A stretch of 33,064 nucleotides of DNA, taken from Thermodesulfovibrionales bacterium (GTDB lineage: Bacteria > Nitrospirota > Thermodesulfovibrionia > Thermodesulfovibrionales > UBA6898). The position numbers and the translations under genes were made by a program. This document shows, piece by piece, positions 9,601-17,700 of this stretch (positions are counted from its first letter, which is position 1; every line of letters starts with the position of its first letter). The stretch covers positions 1 to 33,064 of the forward strand of contig JAGVHR010000157.1 of the NCBI GenBank assembly GCA_020056455.1. The letters run 5' to 3'. Below the pieces are notes generated by a model. It made no database searches. It was not told where the DNA came from and saw nothing but the letters and a program-made list of their open reading frames with translations.

Positions 9601-9910
9601 TTTTACGTGCACGGCGCTGGCTCCAGTGACATCGAAAACTGCCCTTCTGGGTTTCAAAAGATACTTCGGCAAAACACTCGCCTTTTTGCCTCGACATAAT
9701 TTCGTTGTCAGTCTTTGTGACTTTATTAAGCCGCGGAGTCCTTCCATACAAAGCCAGGCAGATCGCGTCAAGAATAGTAGTTTTCCCGGCTCCTGTAGGG
9801 CCTGTTATCGCAAAAATGCCGTTAGATGTGTAAGCGGAATGGGTAAAATCAATTGACCATTCACCTGATAGTGAGTTCAAATTATTGAACCTGACTTCAA
9901 GAATTCGCAT
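6662..9910 (-). CDS. sbcC: Nuclease SbcCD subunit C (Rad50-like ATPase)
   Basis: A 1082-residue SMC/Rad50-type protein, within the usual SbcC length range. Walker A GPTGAGKTT is near residues 37-45. Long charged coiled coils flank a zinc hook CPLCG near residue 537. The ABC signature LSGGESFIVSLSLALGLS lies near 983, and Walker B with D-loop (LFLDEGFGTLDEDAL) near 1008. With SbcD it forms an ATP-gated nuclease acting on DNA ends and hairpins, and Rad50/Mre11-like complexes can also serve in defence. It starts 11 bases after sbcD and is the last gene of a five-gene operon beginning at 13753. The sequence does not show whether this is the housekeeping copy or a system-specific one. Confidence 0.95.
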   Translation of the reverse strand: MRILEVRFNNLNSLSGEWSIDFTHSAYTSNGIFAITGPTGAGKTTILDAICLALYGRTPRLNKVTKTDNEIMSRQKGECFAEVSFETQKGSFRCHWSQRRARKKSDGELQPPKHEITDTASGKVFEVKLRGVAEQVEAVTGMDFDRFTRSMLLAQGGFDAFLKADPDKRAPILEQITGTEIYSQISIRVHERQREEREKLNILQAEIAGIVILEPEQEKEIQQALKSKQKEESDLTTKFADTGKAISWLTAIDGLKKEIISLADEASKLQSDIDAFNPERDKLSRALSAASLDGSYATLTAIRKQQVDDQTALKAEEEALPKLESSAKGQAESLKLAEQKAVKVKEELKAAAPLIQKVRFLDQKLADQKKAVSEGEERCQKDAATIVMDKQAILKEQEKRFEAQKTLELVDSHFKEHAQDEWLISGLAGVEEQLGGLISRQKEIVQKKADREKAVTALEQATKSLDDCQKQCGTQKQELDNSSKRLQQGKDALRQLLGDRLLREYRTEKETLLREMAFLAKIAELEDHRAKLEDGKPCPLCGATEHPFAEGNVPVTDETEQKIEAHTKLISKAEDQEAAIKKLEEAEVKARNNLTEGEKQETAAANDKKAAEKALAEVKEGLENLRTDFTERRLAVSAKLLPLGITEIPDADVSSLLESLRARLNAWQAQVKKKAGIEKRIADLDSEMNRLDAVIETQGKALAEKSERLETLKKDHTIGSHERKELYGDKSPDDEELRLNKAVSDAEDAEKTARDRHNEMQQKWSTAKTHVESLKKRIDQREPELKNAETEFSAALGPVGFSDEKQFLAAILTAEQRDKLSSKAKKIDDSQTDLKARQKDRDTRLATEMAKRVTDKSLEELEPQYKEYEDSLKELRDVIAGIKHKLSENTAAKERIEAKQTAIEAQKKECRRWENLRELIGSADGKKYRNFAQGLTFEMMVSHANRQLQKMTDRYLLIRDNAQPLELNVIDNYQAGEIRSTKNLSGGESFIVSLSLALGLSHMASRNVQVDSLFLDEGFGTLDEDALETALETLAGLQQDGKLIGVISHVPALKERISTQIQVSTQAGGRSVITGPGCRSSV

Positions 9911-9921
9911 GCGTAGCCTTT

Positions 9922-11151
9922 TTATTCCGCCAGTGCATCTTCTTCATGTAGAGAAGTGACTATTTCCTGGTATGCACTTAGCAATTCGCTGCGTTGGTCC
10001 TCTGGAACAGCATGCTGATCCAGACATCTTAAGAAAACATCGTTTGCATCCAGATCAACCAGTTCTTCATCCTCATGAGCACGACTCAGCGCGCGTTCCA
10101 TTACACGATTGTTCTTAACGCGCAGGATTTCCATCTTTGTTCCAGCAACGGCTCCGTCAATATGTTCGCTCAAATTGCCTGCAACCTCTTCTCCTTCATA
10201 GAAAATCTCGATCCAGGCATTGCTGCCTGCAAATTTCAACTCACCAAGGCGGGAGGCAATCTGATCCCAATTTCCACAGATACGCTCCAATGTTTGAAAT
10301 CGTGGAACTGTGATGCGAGTAACAACTGACATCGAGTCAGACATTTCTATTAAGCAGATGCTTTTGTCATGATTTGCCTCACCGAAACCCATAGGTAACG
10401 GCGATCCTGAATATCTCACAATGTCAGAATGACCGATTATCTGGGGAACATGCAGATGACCAAGAGCCACATAATTGATATATTCAGGGAATACATCTGT
10501 GTCTACATGAGATAAAGAACCTATGTATAGTTTCCCTACACCATCCCCTTCCACTGTTTGCGCCCCGGTCGTAAAAAGATGCCCCATGGCGATGATAGGT
10601 ACTGGGTGATCCATTGCTGCTTTCTGCAGTCTTGCCAGTTCACAGACCTCCAGATAGTGGGAGCTTATCCCTTCTATCAGCTTCCTGTCCTTGTCCTCAA
10701 GGGTTTCTCCGGCTTCAGCAGTACGAATATCCCGGTCTCGCAGATAGGGAATTGCACAGACAATCAGTTCTTCTACTCCGGATCGATCCTTCAGGACCAG
10801 AACTTCGTCGGCCAATGATTCCGTAATGGCGCCTACGACATGAACATTCAGAGAACCCAAGAGCTGTTTAGGAGCATCAATAAAGGAGGGAGAGTCGTGG
10901 TTTCCGGCAATAATAACCACATGCCGGCATGATGATCCGGCGATGCGATAAAGAAATCGATAGTAAAGCTCCTGAGCCCGATTGCTCGGGGCGCTATTAT
11001 CGAAGATATCTCCTGATACAAGAAGAGCGTCTACACGCTCAGACCGAATCAGATCAGCCAGCCAAACGAGGAACTCCTCATATTCTGAGTATCTCTTCCG
11101 GCCATAGAGCATGCGACCGATATGCCAGTCAGAGGTGTGAAGGATTTTCAT
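9922..11151 (-). CDS. sbcD: Nuclease SbcCD subunit D (Mre11-like phosphoesterase)
   Basis: A 409-residue calcineurin-like phosphoesterase with the full Mre11/SbcD set of metal ligands: HTSDWHIG at the N-terminus, VSGDIFD, AGNHDSP, MGHLFTTG and ALGHLHVPQ. It is the nuclease partner of SbcC. It begins six bases after the stop of the RNA-ligase-family gene, with no good ribosome binding site in between (ACTGAAACCAAATG), so translation probably depends on coupling to the ligase gene. That ties SbcCD to the upstream AAA-PIN-ligase trio. The C-terminal part (about 290-409) is the usual SbcC-binding region and looks intact. Confidence 0.94.
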   Translation of the reverse strand: MKILHTSDWHIGRMLYGRKRYSEYEEFLVWLADLIRSERVDALLVSGDIFDNSAPSNRAQELYYRFLYRIAGSSCRHVVIIAGNHDSPSFIDAPKQLLGSLNVHVVGAITESLADEVLVLKDRSGVEELIVCAIPYLRDRDIRTAEAGETLEDKDRKLIEGISSHYLEVCELARLQKAAMDHPVPIIAMGHLFTTGAQTVEGDGVGKLYIGSLSHVDTDVFPEYINYVALGHLHVPQIIGHSDIVRYSGSPLPMGFGEANHDKSICLIEMSDSMSVVTRITVPRFQTLERICGNWDQIASRLGELKFAGSNAWIEIFYEGEEVAGNLSEHIDGAVAGTKMEILRVKNNRVMERALSRAHEDEELVDLDANDVFLRCLDQHAVPEDQRSELLSAYQEIVTSLHEEDALAE

Positions 11152-11157
11152 TTGGTT

Positions 11158-11859
11158 TCAGTCGGCTTTGCAACTCAACATTATGCTAAGCCGGTTCCAG
11201 ACAATACCTTTTCGACTCCAGTGTTCCACTATGGTCTGAGTAAAATCAGAACGGACCAACTTGGCGCGCGCTTCCAGCCATTCTCCAGACTCGCGACGAA
11301 CCACTATTCCCTCTAAAGGCCCAGTTCGATAAAAACTTTCCTGCAGTTGTAGTAGTCTATTTAGTTCAGCTATAGTTGTTCGCCCAGTTAAAACAGTAGT
11401 TACTATTTCAATTCCGATTTGTTTGAATAATTTATTGCGGCGCGAAGTACTCCAAAATCGCCTCGCCGTCCTGTCGTAGACATCAAATCCCAAGAACCAG
11501 TCAGGCAGTCGGTCATAGGCAATATTATGGCGAGCTGCACACCACTCTCCAAAGAGAATAAGGTCTTCAGTTAATTCATCAAACAGCACCTCAGAATGTT
11601 GTGCAAGCCACTTGCCAAGCTTTTCGAATTGTCCGGCAAAGGGCTCCTGAAGATACTGGCCGCGATTCTGTGCTCGGAGTTCACCATCTATGCCGATCGA
11701 AATTCCAAGGTTAGCTCCATCCACTTTTTCTTCGACCACCACTTCAGCCTCGATTAATTTCTGAGCCGCGGCTATCGAAAGCACCTTGTCATCACGCGGA
11801 ATCCCATTGCCCAGCCAAGCCAGATGTGGTGTGTGAGGAAAGCGGAAGAAGCTGCTCAT
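11158..11859 (-). CDS. RNA ligase family protein (Rnl2-like nucleotidyltransferase)
   Basis: A 233-residue member of the covalent nucleotidyltransferase superfamily. Motif I is EEKVDGAN with the AMP-accepting lysine near residue 45. Further matches are RAQNRGQY near 63-70 (motif Ia), GEWCAARHNIAYDRLPDWFLGFDVYDR split over about 104-130 (motifs III/IIIa), GPLEGIVVRR near 181-190 (motif IV), and ARAKLVRSDF (motif V). These fit the RNA_ligase family represented by T4 Rnl2 better than replicative DNA ligases, because OB-fold and zinc domains are absent. It would seal 3'-OH/5'-phosphate breaks in RNA or in RNA/DNA hybrids. Its ATG overlaps the PIN gene stop (ATGA), and sbcD follows six bases later. 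The substrate is unknown. Confidence 0.85.
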   Translation of the reverse strand: MSSFFRFPHTPHLAWLGNGIPRDDKVLSIAAAQKLIEAEVVVEEKVDGANLGISIGIDGELRAQNRGQYLQEPFAGQFEKLGKWLAQHSEVLFDELTEDLILFGEWCAARHNIAYDRLPDWFLGFDVYDRTARRFWSTSRRNKLFKQIGIEIVTTVLTGRTTIAELNRLLQLQESFYRTGPLEGIVVRRESGEWLEARAKLVRSDFTQTIVEHWSRKGIVWNRLSIMLSCKAD

Positions 11860-12368
11860 GTTCCGAATTTATTCCTATGGAATCGCTCAATATCAGTTTT
11901 ACAGATAAACTCCACCTCGATCCCATATTTTTGTAATGTCGGAGCCCAATCAAGCCATTTGGAATCTGCAGCCTCTACAATCGGAGGATGCTCTGCGTGG
12001 GAGGCCGATACAGCAACAAATTTTCTATCCGGCTCGTCAAACTTGTTCAGTTTAGAGTCATCGGGAAAACTCTCGAACCCCCTACCGGAATCTTGTTTCA
12101 AAGGAACCCTATCACACTTCGCCTTATTTGCGTTATTTTGCAATGCCCACTTGACGAAAGCATCGCCTGGTCTATTGCCAATCTTGGGCTGGGTTTTATT
12201 TTGGTATTCACTAAGAATCAAAAATTTATCGTCAATAGCAAAGCGGCCTTTTTGCATAATAGTCTGTAAAGCAAGCGCACATTCAGCTCTACATGATGGA
12301 GAGACATCATGATGCTGTCCATTGGCCACCAATATCACGTTGGTATCGATGATTTTAGTAGCAATCAT
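11856..12368 (-). CDS. PIN-like nuclease domain protein of unknown target
   Basis: A 170-residue soluble protein. The acidic residues expected of a PIN nuclease occur in order: D8 in IIDTNVI, E29 in RAECALAL, D111/D114 in FDEPDRKFVAVS, and D135 in AADSKWLDW. IDDKFLILSEYQ around 45-56 also fits the fold. Most PIN proteins are metal-dependent RNases, often toxins cutting tRNA or rRNA. This one is longer than a VapC and has no RHH-type antitoxin next to it. Instead its ATG overlaps the stop of a DUF3696 ATPase, and its own stop overlaps the start of an RNA ligase. Such paired ATPase and nuclease genes are typical of phage-response modules, but the family is not one I can name, and the function is inferred. 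Confidence 0.72.
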   Translation of the reverse strand: MIATKIIDTNVILVANGQHHDVSPSCRAECALALQTIMQKGRFAIDDKFLILSEYQNKTQPKIGNRPGDAFVKWALQNNANKAKCDRVPLKQDSGRGFESFPDDSKLNKFDEPDRKFVAVSASHAEHPPIVEAADSKWLDWAPTLQKYGIEVEFICKTDIERFHRNKFGT

Positions 12369-13753
12369 TTAGCTTGTTCTTCCTCACGTCGTTTTGTTGC
12401 AGCTGCAGCTACAGTGCGAGCTGTCAGGTCTGCCATCTCATCACCAAAAAAATTAGGCGGCCAGTTTTCGATATCTCCGAGCAAGTTAAGACGAAGGGGT
12501 TCCAGTTCCGCCGCCTTGCCGTTGCGCTTACAGAAATATATAGCCACCTCTTCGGGACTAAGGGTACCCTCTGCAACTCGTCTCTGCAGACGATTAAGAA
12601 AATGTTCGGAATGGCTTTCTATAATCAACTGTACGTTTCTATCGTTGCCGTTTTCGCGTGACTTTATGGCGGATATAAATACATCAGCAAGCTCTGCCTG
12701 CACCTGAGGATGAAGATGTATTTCAGGCTGTTCCATCCAAACCACTGACCCTGGAGGGCAATAAAAAGCATCTACCAACACCGGCAGGACTTGCGAAACG
12801 CCAAATCCCACGTCTGTAATTTTCACCTCTGAGGCGCTACTGTGAGTTTTCACCAGTACTTCATACTCCTTGCGACCTTCTGCTACCGGTTTAACTGAAA
12901 AACTGTGAATAATCCCTAAATCTTTCAGCCATCCGGCAATAAATTCTGCAAAATGTTGTTGCTTGCATTTTCGACCACGGTTTAGTTGGCGGCCCTGATT
13001 TTGGGCAGCTAAAAAGGCGGCAATTGTGTATTCGCCTTTGATACCGACATGATCCGGGGTTTCCCCAGACCATGGATAAATTCTTTTAGGATGTTCACGC
13101 AGAGGCCCGAGGTAATAAAAATGATCAAGCATCTGTTCGGCAGCAAGGGCAAAGTCCGAAAGAAATCCTGCGTTTTGGAATCTCGCCCGGCTTTGCTCTG
13201 ACATACGATAAAATTTCTCAGGTTTATCCAATGGCCAACTTCGTCCGACTGTTCGAACAAATTTATAGGCGTTTGATTGCAGATCGAACTGTCCGTCATC
13301 CTTCCGCGAATAAATAACATCCAGAACATCATTCTTTTTTTCTTTCAATAAGAAGCATAGTTCTGTCACCTCAGGCTGATCATTCTTATCTGCCAGCAAA
13401 GTGACATTAAGCTCAAGCTGATCTCCTTTATAGCGTGTCTCCTGTAACGGGTCCTCGACCTTAAGGCCCTGCGGCAGTTTCCAGGCAAGATGAAAGGAGA
13501 GAGGCTGAGAGAGATCATGGTCGTAGATACACTCCTTGAAAGTGCCAAGGTCGATTAAGGAATTAGAATCACCCAAATGTATTGCCCGACGGCGGTCCAC
13601 CGAAAGTGTAGTTTGTTTGAGAGCCAACAGCAAATGCCCCAGGCTACTCTTCCCGGCGCTGTTGGCGCCAAAAATTACAGTGAGAGGAGCAAGTCGAAAC
13701 TTACCGGTATCTTTCCATGCTTTAAAATTTTGAATCTGCAGGGAAGTCAGCAT
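12365..13753 (-). CDS. AAA ATPase with C-terminal DUF3696 (OLD/RecF-like)
   Basis: A 462-residue ABC-type ATPase. IFGANSAGKSSL (about 27-38) is Walker A. VVWMEQPEIHLHPQ (near 336) is the Walker B region with the EQPE variant common in this family, and IIESHSEHFLNR (near 376-386) is the H-loop region. The C-terminus contains DIENWPPNFFGDEM, a DUF3696-like ending. There is no TOPRIM or HNH nuclease, so the effector is probably the adjacent PIN protein. Relatives act as sensor or regulator ATPases in defence gene pairs. The ATG at 13753 has AAGGAG about eight bases upstream. It is the first gene of the five-gene operon and its stop overlaps the PIN start (ATGA). Confidence 0.85.
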   Translation of the reverse strand: MLTSLQIQNFKAWKDTGKFRLAPLTVIFGANSAGKSSLGHLLLALKQTTLSVDRRRAIHLGDSNSLIDLGTFKECIYDHDLSQPLSFHLAWKLPQGLKVEDPLQETRYKGDQLELNVTLLADKNDQPEVTELCFLLKEKKNDVLDVIYSRKDDGQFDLQSNAYKFVRTVGRSWPLDKPEKFYRMSEQSRARFQNAGFLSDFALAAEQMLDHFYYLGPLREHPKRIYPWSGETPDHVGIKGEYTIAAFLAAQNQGRQLNRGRKCKQQHFAEFIAGWLKDLGIIHSFSVKPVAEGRKEYEVLVKTHSSASEVKITDVGFGVSQVLPVLVDAFYCPPGSVVWMEQPEIHLHPQVQAELADVFISAIKSRENGNDRNVQLIIESHSEHFLNRLQRRVAEGTLSPEEVAIYFCKRNGKAAELEPLRLNLLGDIENWPPNFFGDEMADLTARTVAAAATKRREEEQAK

Positions 13754-13839
13754 ATTCTCATCTCCTTATTTTGTTATATTCCTAACCCGGACAAGCCGGA
13801 AGTTAATAGGGAATAGTCAGGAACATGCTATATACGTTC

Positions 13840-13868
13840 ATTATTAAGGAGACTTTGCCTGCTTTCAA
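13840..13868 (-). promoter_or_regulatory. Candidate sigma-70 promoter for the AAA-PIN-ligase-sbcD-sbcC operon
   Basis: On the minus strand TTGAAA (13868-13863) and AATAAT (13845-13840) are separated by exactly 17 bases; each matches consensus at five of six positions. Transcription would start near 13833, giving a leader of about 80 bases before the ATG at 13753. The 230-base gap 13754-13983 otherwise holds no gene I can support. The promoter suggests that the downstream block can be expressed independently of the DISARM-like block. Confidence 0.5.
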
Positions 13869-13927
13869 GCGCCTTATCCTCTTTTCTGGACCTAAGCAGT
13901 TTTGCCGTCAAATTTTTCCTTTGGCTG

Positions 13928-13962
13928 AACCTCTTAGCTGTCTCCTTGCCCTTTCAGAGGTT
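13928..13962. repeat. Short inverted repeat upstream of the five-gene operon
   Basis: AACCTCT (13928-13934) and AGAGGTT (13956-13962) are perfect 7-base arms around a 21-base spacer. The site lies between the stop of the 58-aa gene and the candidate promoter. It could be a weak hairpin or a protein-binding site. No T-run follows on the minus strand, so it is not a convincing intrinsic terminator. Confidence 0.3.
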
Positions 13963-13983
13963 GTCTTTGCATCAGTCCTCTTT

Positions 13984-14160
13984 TTAAGCAAGTATTTCTT
14001 CCGGGGCAAGCCAGACAGGTTTGCCGTCGCGCCAAATGACAACCGGATTGCCTGCCTGTTTGTGCTTAACCAAAGCCTCACGCACACCCTGAGTTAAAGC
14101 TTCTGTTATCCTGTCAGGATTAGAAAAAACTTCAAAAATTATGTCTTTATTGTCTTCCAT
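13984..14160 (-). CDS. 58-aa putative antitoxin partner of the zeta-like toxin
   Basis: A short gene missing from the ORF track. From ATG 14160 it reads MEDNKDIIFEVFSNPDRI and later VREALVKHKQAGNPVV, WRDGKPVW and PEEILA before TAA at 13986-13984. AAGGAA sits a few bases upstream of the ATG. It starts 14 bases inside the end of the zeta-toxin-like gene, so the two are translationally coupled. Small proteins of this type, with an N-terminal helix and a 'GNPVV.WRDGK..W' ending, commonly accompany chromosomal zeta-family P-loop kinases, and I infer an antitoxin role. The toxin-first order is the reverse of the classic epsilon-zeta arrangement. Confidence 0.72.
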   Translation of the reverse strand: MEDNKDIIFEVFSNPDRITEALTQGVREALVKHKQAGNPVVIWRDGKPVWLAPEEILA

Positions 14161-14740
14161 AGCGTTCCTTTATAGTATGCCAAATACTTGAATTGTTTAC
14201 AATAATGCAGTTTTTATGATCTTTATGAGCTATCAGCTTTGGACCGGTTCCTGAATTATCATAAAAATACCAGGTATCAGCCAGATCGCAATAAAGATGA
14301 AAGAAGTTTCGAAGACCGGCATGGTAGCGCCGTTTTATTGTAGATTCAGGCACATCATGTCCGCCCATTCGCACCCGGTCGCTTACACGCTCGACAGCAA
14401 AGTTTTCATCAGGCAAATATAAAAACACAAGATTAAATTTATAGCCTGAATTGCGAAGATCTGAAATCCATGGCGCAAAGGTCTTACTGGCAAGGGTTGT
14501 TTCAAAAGCAAAATTCACCTGCTTACCGGCAAGAGTCCGCAACCTGGCAAGCATAATTCGGCCTGCCTGAAATGCCGTAAGATCAGGTCTGAAGGCTGAT
14601 AAGCCTTGGGCAATCATATCAGCGTTCACAAATTCGCTAACGCTGAGGGTTCCCCTCAGCAATGCAGGGGCTGTCGTTGACTTGCCGGCGCCATTTGGAC
14701 CTGCAATGATTATTAGATTTGGGGAATGTATATCAGGCAT
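14147..14740 (-). CDS. Zeta toxin family P-loop kinase
   Basis: A 197-residue protein with Walker A AGPNGAGKSTTAP at about 13-25, the zeta-like FVNADMIAQGLSAF, the FAFETTLAS strand, and a lid-like RVSDRVRMGGHDVPESTIKRR split over about 117-137. Zeta toxins phosphorylate UDP-N-acetylglucosamine or other small molecules and block growth; relatives may act on other substrates. AAAGGAG lies seven bases before the ATG, and the gene begins 13 bases after the methylase stop, so it is probably read from the same transcript as the DISARM-like genes. A 58-aa probable antitoxin overlaps its 3' end. The protein is compact and appears complete. Confidence 0.83.
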   Translation of the reverse strand: MPDIHSPNLIIIAGPNGAGKSTTAPALLRGTLSVSEFVNADMIAQGLSAFRPDLTAFQAGRIMLARLRTLAGKQVNFAFETTLASKTFAPWISDLRNSGYKFNLVFLYLPDENFAVERVSDRVRMGGHDVPESTIKRRYHAGLRNFFHLYCDLADTWYFYDNSGTGPKLIAHKDHKNCIIVNNSSIWHTIKERYGRQ

Positions 14741-14753
14741 TCATACGCTCCTT

Positions 14754-17700
14754 TCACTTGAATAGCAATTTATCATAGTCAGGGGCTACAATTGCCGTGC
14801 CCTTCTTTGCAGTTTTCTTCTTTTCCCACAACCCTGCTTTGACTTCCCGTTCATGTATTTCATGGTTGAGTTTCAACAGGCATTTGAGTACTTCGCGTCG
14901 AGCGTCGGGAGAGATGGTGAAGCGGATACGGTCGTTTTCCGGCAGATAGTCAACCTCATAGAAGCCATGGGCTAGATTGAGACCTGTCCAGCCGTAAGCA
15001 GCAAGAACGGCGTTGTCCATCTCGATATGAAGATCGCGAAGTTTTAGGATATCTTGATAGCCTTTTTCACAGACAGCAATCGGCTGTTTTGATACCTTCT
15101 CGATATTGTCAAAGCCGAGATCTCTTTTGTGAAATAGGTTATATGTCTTAGTCAAACCGATTTGTAAAGAGAACATAAGCTCTCGACGATGCTCATGGTA
15201 CCTCTCGCCAATAAGTTCAAGGGTTGCTCTAGTGTTTTCAGGCATTGATTGCGGAAACGGAAAGGTTTCAAAAACATCTGACGGCGTATACCTTAAATCA
15301 GATTTCATTGAACTCGCATATTTCCATGCCCAATTATTATGGAGTGTGCATTGAAGCACGGCAAAAAAATCAAACGAATCATATGCAATTACGCCGACCG
15401 CATGCGAAAACACTATGCCAAGGGGTGCAAATGAAAAACCGACAGTCTTGCTGGTCAATGCCAAAACAATCACTCTTCTTAACGGCACGATAGTTCGATA
15501 AAGTTCTGGCCTTTTATCTCCATAGATCCACCATTTTTGCGGCAATGGGTTTCTCAGAACAAATTTTCCGTATTGATCTACGCGAGTTCTTTCCGGCTTT
15601 ACTCTTTCTTCAACTATCTTGAAACAATCTGTATATTGCTGAGCCTTAGATAACTCCCAGTCAAAAAAGTTAATAACCCAACGGCTTGGTAACTGTTGTG
15701 GACTTGAGTTCAAATCCTCACCGTTAATGTATGGGAACAGAACATCGTTAGTCATTGAGTCTCTATTGATTAGCTCTCTGGCTTCCTCTGGAGAGACAAT
15801 GAATCCTTTTCCTAAAACATAGCTTCCTATGAAACTCTTACTTTTATTTCCTTTTAGAGCGTATGGATTTCCAACATCTCTGGAATCATCAAGATAGGTA
15901 CTAATATATTCGACTTTGCGGTTATCCAATATCCGCTGATTCTTCCAAATACCTTTGTGTATAGCCAATAAAGAGACATTGACTGCGGCAACGCCAGGCC
16001 ACTTGATTGACCTTACAGCAAAGTTAATCATCCCGCCGTTCTTTTCTATTACTTCAACTCCACCTTCACGAGTGCCGCCCTGTGCTATTGTATTCGTGGA
16101 AATAAGGGCCATGAATGCACCATTCTTAATCAGTTCAAAATTTCGCCTAAAAAAGTAACCAACGAGGTCGATCGCCCCTGCAGGTGCATATGCCGCAGTA
16201 AGCCAGTTAAGGAAATCTGCACCAAAAGATCCTTTGATTCCCCTATTACCCAGAAATGGCGGGTTTCCGAGAATACAATCAAATCCCCCCGCTGCAAAGA
16301 CCTCTGGAAATTCTACAAACCAGTGGAAAAGTTTTTTATCTGACGAAACCGCACCAGCTTCAGCAACTCCCCGGCCAAGTAGCTTCTTTTCCCCCGCCAA
16401 AAGCTGCCGATATACACCATCTGTGATTATCTTTGCCTGATTCTCCTTAGTCTTTGAAATAAAGAATTGTGCAACCTGAATATCAGCGAGAGTCTTGAGC
16501 CTCTGATATTCATCACTGCTTGTGAGTTTTAAGTAAATCTTGCCTTTTTCCTCTATCTCCTCGGGTGTGCTTTCCGGCAATTCGCCGAATCTCTTTGAAA
16601 GTGTTGATATAGTTTTATGCTGCCCCCCGACAGTTATTTTAAAATCCAATGAAAGTTGATTGCCCCGTTCCGCCTTATTGACCTTTCTCAACGTCGCGCA
16701 GACATCTTTGTCATCATCCGGCAACCTATTAAACGCTTCTTCAGCTATTCCCTTCTGAAGCTCTTCCATATGCGCAAGCCCGACAATCGAATCACCGCAT
16801 TTTATATGATGGTCAAGGAAGTTGAGCGGCTGACCTGGATTATGAGCCTCAAGCCAGAGGGCGATCTTGCAAAGCTCAACCGCAAGAGGGTTCTTGTCAA
16901 CGCCGTAAATGCAGGTTCGGATAACATCGCGGACAGCCTCCCTAAAAGCGGTTGGGGAAGGCTGGTCTTCACCGGTGCGCACCTTTGCAAGTTCAGTCCC
17001 GATCCGGCGGGCAGCATTCAAGAGAATGTGCCCGCTGCCGCTTGCGACATCACAAACCCTTATTGAAAGAAGGGCTTTTTCTTTGTCAGGTTCTTTCAGC
17101 TTTTCTTCGATGATGTAATCAAGGGAATGCTTGATGAGTGGCTGCACAAGTTCATCAGGCGTATAGTGAGAGCCAGAAGCTGACCTGCCCTCACCCTTGA
17201 TAAACAGAAACTGCCAGTGGCTGTTCTGTTTTTCGACCAAAGGATCATACTCAAGAAGCCCTTCGTATACAGAGCCGAACTCCTCGACGTTAAGAGAGGC
17301 ATAGTTGACTCTCATCTTCTGGTTGTTGTTCTTATTGGTAAAAACTGTCAGGTTCTTGAGACACTCAAGAAGCACACTGTTATCGAGATTGCAGTTGTTT
17401 AAAATACCAATAGCATTAGGGCTGAAGAGTTCACCGCCAAGAGGATTTATATCAAGCTGCTGACCGTAATATTCCTTTTCAAAAATGCGGAAGGTGTTCT
17501 TCATCGCTATCCAAAGGTCACTACTGCCCCTTTCCAGAAGATGCACCTTTTCGCAGTGGCGCCGGAGATGACCGATGCTGTAATAATCGTAATAGATTCT
17601 CACCTTCCGCTGGTCTGCGTTCGACGGATAGATGATATTGCGTTCTTCGATGACCATCAGGAACAAAAGCCGGTAGATGAGACGAAGATGATACTGGTAG

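Noticed and set aside
12365-13753. Unusual EQPE in place of DEPE in the ATPase Walker B
   Set aside because: EQPEIHLHP is common in this AAA/DUF3696 group, so it is a family trait rather than a local mutation.
13911-14010. Alternative reading frame continuing past the 58-aa gene (KYLLKKRTDAKTTSERA...)
   Set aside because: It is a basic, open frame that could extend the small protein only by frameshift. No slippery site or start codon supports it, so I treat it as chance.
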